64,000 nt of DNA, taken from assembly GCA_020638995.1 (NCBI GenBank), contig JACKHM010000002.1:1798001-1862000 (forward strand), given 5' to 3'. A program made the position numbers and the translations under genes. Shown in pieces: positions 51,306 to 60,139 of the stretch. This DNA is from Planctomycetaceae bacterium (GTDB lineage Bacteria > Planctomycetota > Planctomycetia > Pirellulales > Pirellulaceae). The notes under the pieces are model-generated. The model had not been told where the DNA came from. It was given only the letters and a program-made list of their open reading frames with translations, and ran no database searches. The number at the start of each line of letters is the position of its first letter. Position 1 is the stretch's first letter.

Positions 51306-52812
51306 GAATGGCGTTAACTTATCGCATCTTATGTGCTGGTGGTGGTTAAGCATTGCTGTTGTAGCGTTGCTTTCATGATCGAAGGCTGAGCCTCCTGCGT
51401 AGTGGATTTGGTCAAACATTTCCATTGGCAAGGAGGACTCAGCCATGAGAAGTATCACGGATGTCATTCGACACTTCAAGCAGAACTGGATGCGAGAATT
51501 GTGTCCCGAGGCAATCGAACGAGCCTGCCGCGACCACGGCATGACGTGGCGACAATCGACGCTCAATCCGATCGTTACTGTGCAAGTCTTCTTCCTGCAA
51601 GTTTTGCATGGCAACACGGCTTGCGCACACTTGCCTCATCTGTCGAACCTCGTCTTCACGGCAGCCGCTTATTGCAAAGCAAGGACGCGATTGAAGCTCG
51701 ATGTTTTGAAGACGTTATTGCAGCGATCGGTCGAACAACTTCAGGACAACGCCATCGATAAGAGTCGTTGGTTTGGACATCGCGTCTTCTTAGTGGATGG
51801 CTCGAGCTTCTCGATGCCTGATACGGATGAGTTGCAAGAACACTTCGGTCAGCCAGGAGGCCAACGCGCAGGTTGCGGCTTTCCCACGGCTCATTGGTTG
51901 GCCATGATGCACGCAGGGACAGGCATGATCACGAAGATGCTGGCAGCTCCGTTGCGAACACATGATCTGGCAAAGACGGCTGAGTTGCATCCAGAATTGC
52001 GAGCGAACGATGTGTTGGTTGCCGACCGAGGATTCTGTTCGTTCGCTCATTTCGCTTTGTTACTGCAACGTGGCACGCACGGTGTGTTGCGAATTCACCA
52101 ACGGTTGCTTGTTGACTTTACACCGGGGCGGACTCACACGGTGCCAGGCAAGGGCAAGAGCTGCGGCAAGAAGGGGCTGCCTCGTTCGCGCTGGCTACGA
52201 CAGCTTGGCAACAACGATCAAGTTGTCGAATGGTTCAAGCCAACGAGTTGTCCAACTTGGATGTCTATTGAGCAGTTCGACGCATTACCAGGGTCACTGG
52301 TGATTCGCGAGTTGCGTTACACGATTACTCAGCGAGGCTTTCGCACACGGACGATCACGCTTGCCACAACCTTGCTTGACGGGGATAAGTACAAGTCGTC
52401 GGACTTAGCAACTCTGTTTCGCGATCGCTGGGATATCGAAACGAATTTTGGACACTTGAAAACGACGATGAAGATGGACGTTCTGAAATGCACGACCGTT
52501 AACGGTGTCCTCAAGGAGCTGCACGTTTTCGCTTTAATCTACAACTTGGTCCGACAAGTCATATTGATCGCTGCCGAGCAACAACAAGTCGACTTTCGCC
52601 GCATCAGTTTCACGGATGCCTTACGCTGGTTACAAACCGCAAGGCCCGGCGACTCCATCCCCAATCTCATCGTCAACCCACTTCGACGTCACCGCCTCGA
52701 ACCGCGCGTCAGAAAGCGTCGCCCCAAACAATACCCACTCATGAAAAGGCCTCGATGCCAGCTACAAAATGAACTTGCACCGTAAACACTTACGGATAAG
52801 TTAACGCCATTC
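51306..52812 (+). mobile_element. IS4-family element with 11-bp target duplication
   Basis: The 1507-bp element has inverted ends GAATGGCGTTAACTTATC and is flanked by the perfect repeat AGGACAGTTGC (51295-51305 and 52813-52823). It interrupts the kinase gene between the glycine loop and the ATP-binding Lys. It differs from the IS4 element at 9067. Confidence 0.95.
51445..52785 (+). CDS. IS4-family DDE transposase
   Basis: 446 residues with catalytic Asp in VFLVDGSSFSMPD, second Asp in DVLVADRGFCSFAHF, and the Y/R-E-K-type end FRDRWDIETNFGHLKTTMKM with the Glu. The start MRSITDVIRHFKQNW follows AGGAGG. It is complete and inside intact ends. Confidence 0.94.
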   Translation: MRSITDVIRHFKQNWMRELCPEAIERACRDHGMTWRQSTLNPIVTVQVFFLQVLHGNTACAHLPHLSNLVFTAAAYCKARTRLKLDVLKTLLQRSVEQLQDNAIDKSRWFGHRVFLVDGSSFSMPDTDELQEHFGQPGGQRAGCGFPTAHWLAMMHAGTGMITKMLAAPLRTHDLAKTAELHPELRANDVLVADRGFCSFAHFALLLQRGTHGVLRIHQRLLVDFTPGRTHTVPGKGKSCGKKGLPRSRWLRQLGNNDQVVEWFKPTSCPTWMSIEQFDALPGSLVIRELRYTITQRGFRTRTITLATTLLDGDKYKSSDLATLFRDRWDIETNFGHLKTTMKMDVLKCTTVNGVLKELHVFALIYNLVRQVILIAAEQQQVDFRRISFTDALRWLQTARPGDSIPNLIVNPLRRHRLEPRVRKRRPKQYPLMKRPRCQLQNELAP

Positions 52813-54129
52813 AGGACAGTTGCCTTAAAAGTCTTAAAGCAATCAAAGCTGCATGACAGCAGTATTCGGACTAGGTTTGACCGCGAACCCCGTGCCGTGG
52901 GAAGACTTTTTCATGACAATGTCATGCCTGTGCTGGATGTCGGCGACGTTGACGGTACACCGTATTTCACGATGCCTTTGCTCGCGGGAGAGTCACTTGA
53001 GTCGGTCATTTCTGGCATTCAAAATGGCCAGCCGCCACTATCGCTCGACGAAGTGGTCCGGATCGGAAGCGAAATTGCACTCGGACTCCATGCCGCCCAC
53101 GAGCAACTTGGAATAGTCCACAGGGATGTCAAGCCTTCGAATGTCTGGCTAACGTCGGGTTTGAGACGCGTTAAACTACTTGACTTCGGGCTTGCCATCT
53201 CGATGGTTGCAGATGGCACTCGGCTGACTTCCGAGCATGCGTTTGTCGGGACGTTCTTATACATGTCGCCCGAGCAAGCACACGCAACTGGTGACTACGA
53301 TTGTCGTACCGACCTCTTCAGTTTGGGACTCATACTCTACGAGCTTACCGTCGGAGAGCACCCATTCAAAGAGCAGGAACAGCAAAATACAGTTGCTCTG
53401 CTGAACGCGATTGTCAACATTACGCCTCCGATGGTTAGCAGCCGCAACCCTGAGGTGCCACCGGTGTTGTCCAACTTGATCGCTAGATTAATGGAAAAGG
53501 ACAGAGAGCGGCGTCCTCAAGACGCGTTGACAGTTGCTGAGGAACTATCACGACTTACAGCTAATATCGTTCGCGTCCCTAGATTTGAAGCTGCCTTGGC
53601 GGCTGCCGAAGACTCAGACGATATGCGACTACTCGCCGCTGAAATCCTGGGGACAAACGACATACAGATTCTGGCTCCGAGTTGTGACATCGTTGCCATA
53701 ACTACGCATTGCATTCTGCGAGATCAGCTACGACGAGCGGTAGACACCTTCTTGTTTTTTCTGCATGTTCTCCAACAAGAGCTTGAACTGTCGTTTCCGG
53801 ACTTTGGGCCCGACCTTATCCTGCAGAAAGTGAAGTATAGTGTGGTGCAGTTTTCCACGCGTCTCAATTCCCAGCAGCGTTGGGGCGACGTGTATTCGAA
53901 ACGTCATGAGATGCTGGAGCAGGCCACTGGCGAGTTCTTCTCAGATGTCTACTACGCATGCCGAGCAGATATCGACGAAGGCAGCCGTAGATTATCGCTC
54001 AACAATGCGATATCCGCAGCCCGAAGCGAATTGAAGAAGGCGAGTTCGGAAATAGAAGGCGAACTTGAAGACTACGTCAGGCAACTCCGCGAGATATGCC
54101 TGACATAGGGAAATCGGGAGGGTTCGGCG

Positions 54130-54432
54130 TTACCGATCATCAATTTGTATCGCATTTGCCCGTTGCCGAATGTTATCTGCGTAGGAAGCGAAATCGGAGC
54201 CCAACCCGCCTACCGCGTCTGCAGCCTGCCGAAGAGAATCCACTAAATCCGAAACCAAATCTGCTGGTGCCTCCTCTGGCGGCCCCAGTTCGAAACGGAT
54301 ATCCCGCGATAGTTCACAGAGACTCAGTGCAACCTGGCTTGGATCCGGGGGGTTGCCAGCTTGCAAATCGACGATGCGAGACTTCAACTCATTTATGTAC
54401 GTAATCAGCACAGGCACAATTAGTTCAGCCAT
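54130..54432 (-). CDS. Small helical hypothetical protein
   Basis: The ~100-residue product starts MAELIVPVLITYINELKSRI and is helical (LVSDLVDSLRQAADAVGGLG). It overlaps the upstream gene end by eight bases, so the two are coupled. No domain is recognised. The convergent kinase gene ends 21 bases away. Confidence 0.6.
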   Translation of the reverse strand: MAELIVPVLITYINELKSRIVDLQAGNPPDPSQVALSLCELSRDIRFELGPPEEAPADLVSDLVDSLRQAADAVGGLGSDFASYADNIRQRANAIQIDDR

Positions 54433-55012
54433 CCTGTGACTCCTCATCGACTACAAGAGCTGTCGGGACACGGTTGGACCGATGAACAGATTCCAAGTGA
54501 AAGTGACGTCCCAGGGAGTTTAGTTCCTCGGCAGCATCTTCTAGCATGTTGTGCAAAAAGGTGTGTTGTTGACAAAGAAATACGTTAGCGTCATGTGCCC
54601 GCTTTCGCGAGGCGGTAAGTCTGGATAGATAGTGCTCGTCTGCCCGCCCGTCGTTGAACCACTTGCTACGAACAACCTCCATGCTGCCGTCTGTTGGATC
54701 AAGCGACTCGACGATAAGTCCGTGGTGCTGTTTGACTGCTGAAGTTAATTCACCAGAGAACTCAGCGAATTTGAGGTCGTCGAGAGACGCAATAACTTCC
54801 ACCGACTTTCGAGTAGATGACTCAAAGTCATTTACGAGACGGTCAACCCGAGCAGCAAACGCAACCAAAGTCTTTGGCGAATGAATCCGCTCCAGACGGA
54901 TCTCATCTTGGTACACCCAGAGACCGAACTGAAGATGCCAAAGCTGTCCCTCGATAAGGAGAGCGTGTTCGTAGGCCCGCCCAAGTTCTACGTAGCGTCC
55001 AAATTCCTTCAC
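54425..55012 (-). CDS. Hypothetical protein coupled to the small gene downstream
   Basis: The frame is open to 55318, but the first ~100 residues look non-coding. The GTG at 55012 (VKEFGRYVELGRAYEHALLI) after GGAAGGATCCTCCGG is the preferred start, giving 195 residues. The sequence is soluble and helical with LVAFAARVDRLVNDFESSTR and RKRAHDANVFLCQQHTFLHN. No family is known. Confidence 0.55.
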   Translation of the reverse strand: MKEFGRYVELGRAYEHALLIEGQLWHLQFGLWVYQDEIRLERIHSPKTLVAFAARVDRLVNDFESSTRKSVEVIASLDDLKFAEFSGELTSAVKQHHGLIVESLDPTDGSMEVVRSKWFNDGRADEHYLSRLTASRKRAHDANVFLCQQHTFLHNMLEDAAEELNSLGRHFHLESVHRSNRVPTALVVDEESQDG

Positions 55013-55495
55013 CCGGAGGATCCTTCCACAAACGAGTACGCTCTCGTGCTTTAGGCTTAAGCATGAGATTGTCTGGATTTTCCAAGGGCTTGTCAACGGG
55101 CGGCGGGACGTCACCGCCAACGTCGCAACCGGCTTGGACGTCACGTGTGGAGTGACAAAACGTCGTGCCGAGTGCCACCTTCGACTGAAGTGACAGAAAG
55201 AAAGCTCGTGCGTGCGTTCCATGTTTGACCGATTTCGCAAGGCGATGATGGTTGTGAAAGTACCGGTGTTATCGAGCAGGATCGTTAGGATTGCAAGAAC
55301 GCTGGGTAAAATAGGCAAATTTCATTCTAGTCTGGCTGCTCGCAGCGAGTAGCCAGCCATCGAGCATTCAGCGATCTAACTTGGGTGAACTGTTCTCGAA
55401 ACTGTCTCTTCACCGAGTCATCCTACTGCAACTGGTGTACCGCTCAGAGGGTCACGAGCTGTCAAGCCTTACCGCTAGCGGCGAACCAGTTCGAG
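55013..55495. other. Upstream intergenic region, no clear gene
   Basis: The minus frame stays open to 55318, but its composition is unlike protein. No convincing gene, repeat or RNA was seen to 55495. Confidence 0.4.
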
Positions 55496-56071
55496 CTAAG
55501 TCATCGACACCTGCTCACCTGACCCGAGCGTTCCTCTCCACGCTGCATCGCAGCCGGCCACATGACTGCGGGAGTTAAGGACGGCCTGCAATCCAGGGTG
55601 TGGAGGTGCGGCGTACACTCTTCGCAACCGTCGCACCATGCGGCGGAAGACTTCGGTGTCATCTAGGCCGCTGGCTTTCAGCCTTTCAAGTTTCGCGTGA
55701 ACTCCATTCCGGCGGCTCTGGCGGAGTGCCTGAGTAGCACGGCCCGAATCGCCGTCATGCGTCAGCTGCACCAGCCCAGCCAGATGAGCAACATCGACGC
55801 CGCTTCGGATCAAGTGCTCCCACACCAGCTTCGCTGCACAACTGTCAGTGCGTTTGTTGAATGCTGGTGGCCTGTGATCGAATCGAAGTTGGTCCGGATC
55901 GTATTCTTGGCCGACATCCACCAGGCAATCGGCACTATCCTTGTAACGAGGCACCTGGCTGCGATGAACAAACTGAACAACTGCGTCGCCAGCGAAGAGA
56001 AAGTCCCGTGCCAGCCATGCACTGACGACGGCGTCCATGTCGGGTCCGCTATGCGTGATGATGGTCTTCAA
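55496..56071 (-). CDS. DHH/MYG1-like phosphoesterase-type protein
   Basis: 191 residues. THSGPDMDAVVSAWLARDFL, then DCLVDVGQEYDPDQLRFDHR resembles the metal-binding pattern (DxD, DVG, DH) of DHH-type or MYG1-like proteins that act on nucleotides or RNA ends. HDGDSGRATQALRQSRRNGV contributes a further Asp. It overlaps the upstream gene by four bases (ATGA). The match is from motif style only. Confidence 0.6.
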   Translation of the reverse strand: MKTIITHSGPDMDAVVSAWLARDFLFAGDAVVQFVHRSQVPRYKDSADCLVDVGQEYDPDQLRFDHRPPAFNKRTDSCAAKLVWEHLIRSGVDVAHLAGLVQLTHDGDSGRATQALRQSRRNGVHAKLERLKASGLDDTEVFRRMVRRLRRVYAAPPHPGLQAVLNSRSHVAGCDAAWRGTLGSGEQVSMT

Positions 56072-56922
56072 CGAGCCTTCCTCAACAAAGACTTGAGCAG
56101 TCTGCGTTCCTCGCGGGCCGCCTTAGTGATCGCAGTAAGCTCCTGCCTGATGCGGTACACATCCTCGCCAGTGGGCTTCACGCTTTTGGGCAGGCGGGGA
56201 ATGTCACGGACATTCTTTTCGATCAATCCGAGAGCGGAGCCATTCCCGCGACAGGCTTCTCGAAGCGATTCAGGCTGTGCGTACGATTTTGGCGGCGTTG
56301 GTTTCTTCTCGCCCTTTCGCGGAACAACACCATAGCCGTCGACGAGCGAACGCACTGTGGCAGATGTGCGAACTATGTCGCTGAGTTGCTGCATGCAACG
56401 GCGGCTTTCGCTTGCATCCGCGTGAACGCTGCTGGATAGATTGCACACTTGTGCAAGGGTTCTTTGTACTAGGCCACGGGCTCTGGCGAGGCGGCTAAAG
56501 ACCTCGGTAAAGTTCTCGGTGTCCAGGACCGGCGTGCCTGACTTGGGCTTGAGGTGTGGTGGTTTGCCCTGTGCGATCTGCTCAACTTCATATTGCTGCC
56601 GCGTTGGGGCCGTGCGGCTGATGGTCTCGATATTCTTTACGCTGACGGGGCTGCCCAGCAGTATTTCCTTGGCTGCCTGACCGTAATTGGCGACGATCCG
56701 ATTCAACGCCTGGGCGAATTTGGCCGCTGCTCGCATCTCTTCAACAGTGATTCCGAGTTCATGGGCAAGTTTGCTGGCGAGTTGCTTGGCCAGTGGCTCG
56801 CGTGAGAACCGAACGGGTTCGTCCGGGGAATTACCAAAGTGTTTGTGCCGACACTTGAGAAAACGCGTACCGCGTTTGAAGGCCGTTCGTTTGTACTCGT
56901 GGCTTCTCGTGTCCGTCGTCAT
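56068..56922 (-). CDS. Putative ParB-like/helical DNA-binding protein
   Basis: The start MTTDTRSHEYKRTAFKRGTR at 56922 overlaps the end of the DUF5131 gene (ATGA). The 284-residue protein has LAKQLASKLAHELGITVEEM, RAAAKFAQALNRIVANYGQA and SPVSVKNIETISRTAPTRQQ, a layout like the helical DNA-binding domain after ParB/Srx nucleases. The C-terminal half is basic and helical (VYRIRQELTAITKAAREERR). It is the middle gene of a coupled operon. Function is inferred. Confidence 0.5.
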   Translation of the reverse strand: MTTDTRSHEYKRTAFKRGTRFLKCRHKHFGNSPDEPVRFSREPLAKQLASKLAHELGITVEEMRAAAKFAQALNRIVANYGQAAKEILLGSPVSVKNIETISRTAPTRQQYEVEQIAQGKPPHLKPKSGTPVLDTENFTEVFSRLARARGLVQRTLAQVCNLSSSVHADASESRRCMQQLSDIVRTSATVRSLVDGYGVVPRKGEKKPTPPKSYAQPESLREACRGNGSALGLIEKNVRDIPRLPKSVKPTGEDVYRIRQELTAITKAAREERRLLKSLLRKAR

Positions 56923-57420
56923 GCGGGAGATCCTCCCAAGTGCTTGGTCGATTCCACCAGAGGCCACTCCTGACGCACGACGCCGTCAAGCATTCCGTCG
57001 TGTACTAGCGTGTTCGTATTGTTGATGTACCGCTGCTTAAAGAAATGAGCGATCCCAGCATCACGGCATTGTTGGTCAATGTCACGAACCCAGTCCATGT
57101 CCATCAGCCGCCGCTTGTCGCGGTGTGCCTGCTCGCACGCGGTGATGATCCAATGCAAGCCGTCCATGTGCGGCCTAAAATCTAACCGCTCCAAGAGTGG
57201 CTCGGCTGATATGAAACGGACTCGTGCAGGCACCGCCTTAAGCAACGGAATTTTGTACATCGATGACTCCGCACCAACGGTCACGCCCAGCCAGACGTTT
57301 GAATACCCATCGCCCCAATCTGCTGGTAGTCGCTCCTGCATCAGTTCTGGCCGCTTCGTTAAGACGAGCCAGTCAAGGTTACTCGTAGAGCGAATGACTT
57401 CCCAAGCTTCCTCACGCCAC
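56919..57420 (-). pseudogene. DUF5131 (phage Gp37/Gp68-type) protein, C-terminal half
   Basis: After the insertion boundary the frame reads EEAWEVIRSTSNLDWLVLTK, RPELMQERLPADW, SNVWLGVTVGAESS and RVRFISAEPLLERLDFRPHM, the characteristic second half of DUF5131 proteins. The N-terminal half lies at 61982-62249. The two join at DPWR when the 4.56-kb cassette and one 8-bp repeat are removed. A false start inside the cassette end (57476) also exists. Confidence 0.9.
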
Positions 57421-57570
57421 GGTAGTGTCCTAAAGGTGTAGTGCGCGGCAGCTATCATCGGGTAGAATCTCTCCAACGGGTGGGCGGCTGATCCCCGCCG
57501 ACAGGCCCCCGCGCGACCGTGGCATCTCCAGCACGGCGCGCAGGGACCGGCCCGGCTGGAGATTCTCTAT

Positions 57571-58122
57571 ATGTTCGATTGGCCGCTGTATCCCTACGCC
57601 CAAACCGAGCGGCGCGGTGCGCTCGTCGGTAACGCTGGCAATTGGGACCCCGGAAGCATCATAGAAAGAACTCGCAAGGACGGTGACTCAGCGTTTGTCG
57701 AGAAACGGTACGTTCATACGGAAGAGGAGCGGGCGGTACTAGCACGATACTACGACGACTTCTGCGATCCGCCGTGGCATCGGATTCAGGGCGATTTAAT
57801 ACGACTCGGGGCTGACCCAGCGACATTCTCGCAACTAACCGCGCCCGCTATTGTCGCGTTGCTTGAGAGAATGGCACCGGTGTTGGTAGATCCAGTGGCG
57901 AACGAGGAGAACGTGCGGAAATTATTTCCGCAAGGAGTTCCAGACGATTCGGAAGTCGTAGATGTCGTTGTTCGCCTTGACGCCGCAAGAGGGACTGGAA
58001 AGTCAAAGTCCGAAATAGCTCGCGAGTACACCGGCGAAACGTCACCAAACGACGAAAAAGCAAAAAAGATACTAGCTCGCATCCGCATGCTTAGGAATCG
58101 CGGAAAGCTCAATCTCGACTAG
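57571..58122 (+). CDS. Hypothetical cassette protein with C-terminal winged-helix-like end
   Basis: 183 residues from MFDWPLYPYAQTERRGALVG, preceded by GGAGATTCTCTAT. The C-terminal part (GTGKSKSEIAREYTGETSPN, then KAKKILARIRMLRNRGKLNL) looks like a small helix-turn-helix. No family is known. An inverted repeat ATCTCCAGC/GCTGGAGAT lies upstream (57525-57563) and GTTCGC repeats directly downstream. Confidence 0.55.
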   Translation: MFDWPLYPYAQTERRGALVGNAGNWDPGSIIERTRKDGDSAFVEKRYVHTEEERAVLARYYDDFCDPPWHRIQGDLIRLGADPATFSQLTAPAIVALLERMAPVLVDPVANEENVRKLFPQGVPDDSEVVDVVVRLDAARGTGKSKSEIAREYTGETSPNDEKAKKILARIRMLRNRGKLNLD

Positions 58123-58123
58123 C

Positions 58124-58177
58124 GCGAACACGCTGTTCGCTTTCTGTTCGCGCCGTTCGCTTATTGTTCGCGCGAAC
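58124..58177. repeat. Phased GTTCGC repeats
   Basis: Direct copies of GTTCGC at 58135, 58146, 58155 and 58166, spaced 9-11 bases, are bracketed by inverted GCGAAC copies at about 58124 and 58171. About one helical turn of spacing suggests a protein-binding array. It lies right after the stop at 58122. Confidence 0.5.
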
Positions 58178-58288
58178 GAACACGTCGCCTTATCTGGAAT
58201 GCCATCTCGCTGCGCGTAGAATCCCGTGAAGTGAAGTTCATGAGATTCCCAGTCGAGTCGTAAGAGCGATTCGACGCAAGCGAAAGAA

Positions 58289-58420
58289 GGTGCCAGGTGG
58301 CAATAACGCAAGGCTGACTCAGCATCCCAGACCAAGCTGGGAGCGGGGAAGCAAATCGCAATGTGCTCCCCGCCTCCAGCCTGAGAAATCGTGTCGCGTG
58401 CGAAATGCGTTGACAGAGCG
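58289..58420 (+). other. Conserved non-coding segment of IS1-like element, copy 2
   Basis: The segment aligns with 41938-42060 (GGCAATAACGCAAGGCTGAC, AAGC...GAAGCAAATCGCA within a stem GCGGGGA/TCCCCGC, then CTGAG, CGTG, CGTTGAC). No reading frame is conserved, but the paired arms are. Confidence 0.5.
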
Positions 58421-58588
58421 GACCCACACGACAATACCAAGCACGTGCCAAACGGCAACCTCGGCAGCAACGGGCGACATTGCGCCAGCCCGCTACTGCC
58501 CTCGATTATAGAAGTCACTTCGGGCCTGCCAAGTGGAACCCTGCGATTTATACCCGCGAGGTGTCGTCTGCAATGCCGACAGGTCCAC

Positions 58589-58771
58589 TCATTTGACGCG
58601 ACGCTTCGCGGCTTTCAATAGCAGGTCACGAGCCCACGTAACCGGCTTAGCGTCGTCCGCCTCGGCGGCGAGTCGGATCAATTCCTTCTCGGCTTCGGTC
58701 ATCGGTAGTTTCATGTTCGCCGTCTTGCGGTCTTCGGGGTCTTTCGGCGGTCGTCCGCGTTCGTTGTTCAT
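58589..58771 (-). CDS. Ribbon-helix-helix regulator-like protein of IS1-like element
   Basis: 60 residues (MNNERGRPPKDPEDRKTANM, KLPMTEAEKELIRLAAEADD, then WARDLLLKAAKRRVK). Strand-helix-helix with basic ends fits a CopG/Arc-type fold. It is homologous in place and pattern to 42176-42355. The ATG at 58771 is preferred over an upstream alternative at 58810. Divergent orientation and the inverted repeat over the transposase -10 point to autoregulation and repression of transposition. There is no toxin partner next to it. Confidence 0.78.
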   Translation of the reverse strand: MNNERGRPPKDPEDRKTANMKLPMTEAEKELIRLAAEADDAKPVTWARDLLLKAAKRRVK

Positions 58772-58781
58772 GACAAAAGAA

Positions 58782-58848
58782 TACCCATAAATAATCGTCG
58801 CGTCAAGCAAGGAAAGTCCTTGTGTAGCGAATTAACTATGGGTACAAT
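58782..58848 (+). promoter_or_regulatory. Transposase promoter with TACCCATA/TATGGGTA operator
   Basis: Promoter TTGTGT (58820-58825), 17 bases, TACAAT (58843-58848). Inverted repeat arms TACCCATA (58782-58789) and TATGGGTA (58837-58844); the right arm overlaps the -10. The layout equals that at 42364-42408 although the arm sequences differ. Confidence 0.6.
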
Positions 58849-58883
58849 AAACACAGTTCTTTGATGCCAAACTAAACGAAAAA

Positions 58884-58965
58884 ACCCGGCGAGTGTTTCA
58901 GCACTCACCGGGTCAGTGAAACCCAGGCTGTTCGCCTGAATCCCGACTAGGTATCTGGATTCTAA
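58884..58965 (+). ncRNA. Candidate structured leader of IS1-like element, copy 4
   Basis: Hairpins ACCCGGCGAGTG/CACTCACCGGGT (58884-58913), AGGC/GCCT (58925-58937) and GAATCC/GGATTC (58938-58962), followed by TAACCG. It lies between the promoter and the transposase ATG at 58999, so it would form the first ~110 bases of the mRNA. Confidence 0.5.
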
Positions 58966-58998
58966 CCGCGAGTCAGCCGAATGTAAAAGGCTGATTCG

Positions 58999-60033
58999 AT
59001 GATCGCAACAACTTGCAAGCACCATAATTTCAAAAGCGTCGGCAGTGTTCGGGGCGTGAAGCGTTACAAGTGCTGCGATTGCGGCGTTACGTTCTCCGCC
59101 GCGAAGCAGAAGCCGCTTGGCGACATGACGGTTGACCTGAATAAAGCCAAGCTGGCCTTGCGGATGCTGACAGAGGGCATGTCGATCAGAGCCACCGAGC
59201 GAACAACCAGCATTCATCGAGACACGCTTTGCAAGATGATCGTTCTGTTCGGAACCGCTTGCCGGAAGTTCCTTGACGATCGGATGCACGGATTGAAGAT
59301 GACTCACCTTCAATTCGACGAGCAATGGACGTTCGTCGGCAAGAAGCAATCGCGACTCACGGTCGACGAGAAAGAGACTTGCTTCAACATGGGCGACATT
59401 TACTTGTGGACGTGTGTTGACGAGCAAACCAAACTCATGCCGAGCTTCCTGATCGGCAAGCGATCCGCCGACAATGCACGGCGGTTCATGTCGGATGTTG
59501 CTAAGCGACTGGCTCGGCCTGCCCCGCACGCCAGCGATGCCCACGGGTTCGCGAAGGGTGGCTATCTGCCGATCGTGCAAATCAGCACCGACGGTTTCCC
59601 AGGCTACCCGGAAGCGGTCGATCTGGCGTTCGGTCCCTACGCCAAGTACGGCGTGATAATCAAGGAATACAAGAACGCCAAGATGGCCTACACGCCTTCC
59701 GAGATGGTTGGCGCCAAGCGAACAGGCATACGCGGCATAGAGGGCCGGGCGTTGCGAACGATAGGGACTTCGCACGTTGAGCGATTGAACTGTACCCAGC
59801 GCGTCTTTATGAAGCGGCTCAATCGGCTGACGCTGTGCTTCTCGAAGAAGCTGGAAAACCTCGAAGCGGCATTCGGGATGTTCGCCGCCTACTACAACTT
59901 TTGCTGGCAAACGCGATACCCAGACAAGAGCGGCAAGCGAGGCCAGAAGCGGCCGAGCGCTGCCATGATGGCTAAACTATCCGGTCACGTCTGGAGCTTC
60001 GATGAATTGTTTGACGAAGTTCTGGCCGCGTAG
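58999..60033 (+). CDS. IS1-like single-frame transposase
   Basis: The 344-residue protein joins an InsA-like zinc ribbon (CKHHNFKSVGSVRG, YKCCDCGVTFS) and HTH (GMSIRATERTTSIHRDTLCK) to a DDE core: THLQFDEQWTFVGKK, DIYLWTCVDEQTKLMPSFLI, VQISTDGFPGYPEAVD, and late NRLTLCFSKKLENLEAAFGM with HVERLNCTQRV. It is complete, unlike the other copies in the window, so it may supply transposase to them. ATG 58999. Confidence 0.92.
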   Translation: MIATTCKHHNFKSVGSVRGVKRYKCCDCGVTFSAAKQKPLGDMTVDLNKAKLALRMLTEGMSIRATERTTSIHRDTLCKMIVLFGTACRKFLDDRMHGLKMTHLQFDEQWTFVGKKQSRLTVDEKETCFNMGDIYLWTCVDEQTKLMPSFLIGKRSADNARRFMSDVAKRLARPAPHASDAHGFAKGGYLPIVQISTDGFPGYPEAVDLAFGPYAKYGVIIKEYKNAKMAYTPSEMVGAKRTGIRGIEGRALRTIGTSHVERLNCTQRVFMKRLNRLTLCFSKKLENLEAAFGMFAAYYNFCWQTRYPDKSGKRGQKRPSAAMMAKLSGHVWSFDELFDEVLAA

Positions 60034-60139
60034 AAGTTTGCATTCATCGTTGGCAGGGGATAGATTGCACCTCCGCGTTGCCTCCTGAATTGGCAACGGC
60101 GTTGTGTCAGTGCTCGTATTTTTATGCGCGGAGGTCAAG

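Larger units (their letters stand above)
51115..54108 (+). pseudogene. Ser/Thr protein kinase split by an IS4 element
   Basis: The first part (51115-51305) has LVLERIGIGATGLVYRAEKL, the glycine-rich loop. The IS follows. The second part (52824-54108) resumes LKVLKQSKLHDSS so that the ATP-binding VALKVL is rebuilt when the IS and one copy of the target repeat are removed. It continues with GIVHRDVKPSNVWLTSG, KLLDFGLAISM and YMSPEQAHATGDYDCRTDLF. The intact gene would encode ~491 residues with a ~200-residue C-terminal helical part of unknown role. A shortened start at 52897 is possible but would lack the ATP site. Confidence 0.92.
58289..60071 (+). mobile_element. IS1-like element with RHH gene and structured leader (complete)
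   Basis: The left end GGTGCCAGGTGGCAATAACG and the inverted right end GGTGCAATCTATCCCC share GGTGC. In between, left to right: conserved hairpin segment, minus-strand RHH gene, promoter/operator, leader hairpins, transposase gene. The left boundary is supported by the same order at 41938. No target duplication was seen. The exact ends are uncertain to several bases. Confidence 0.7.
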
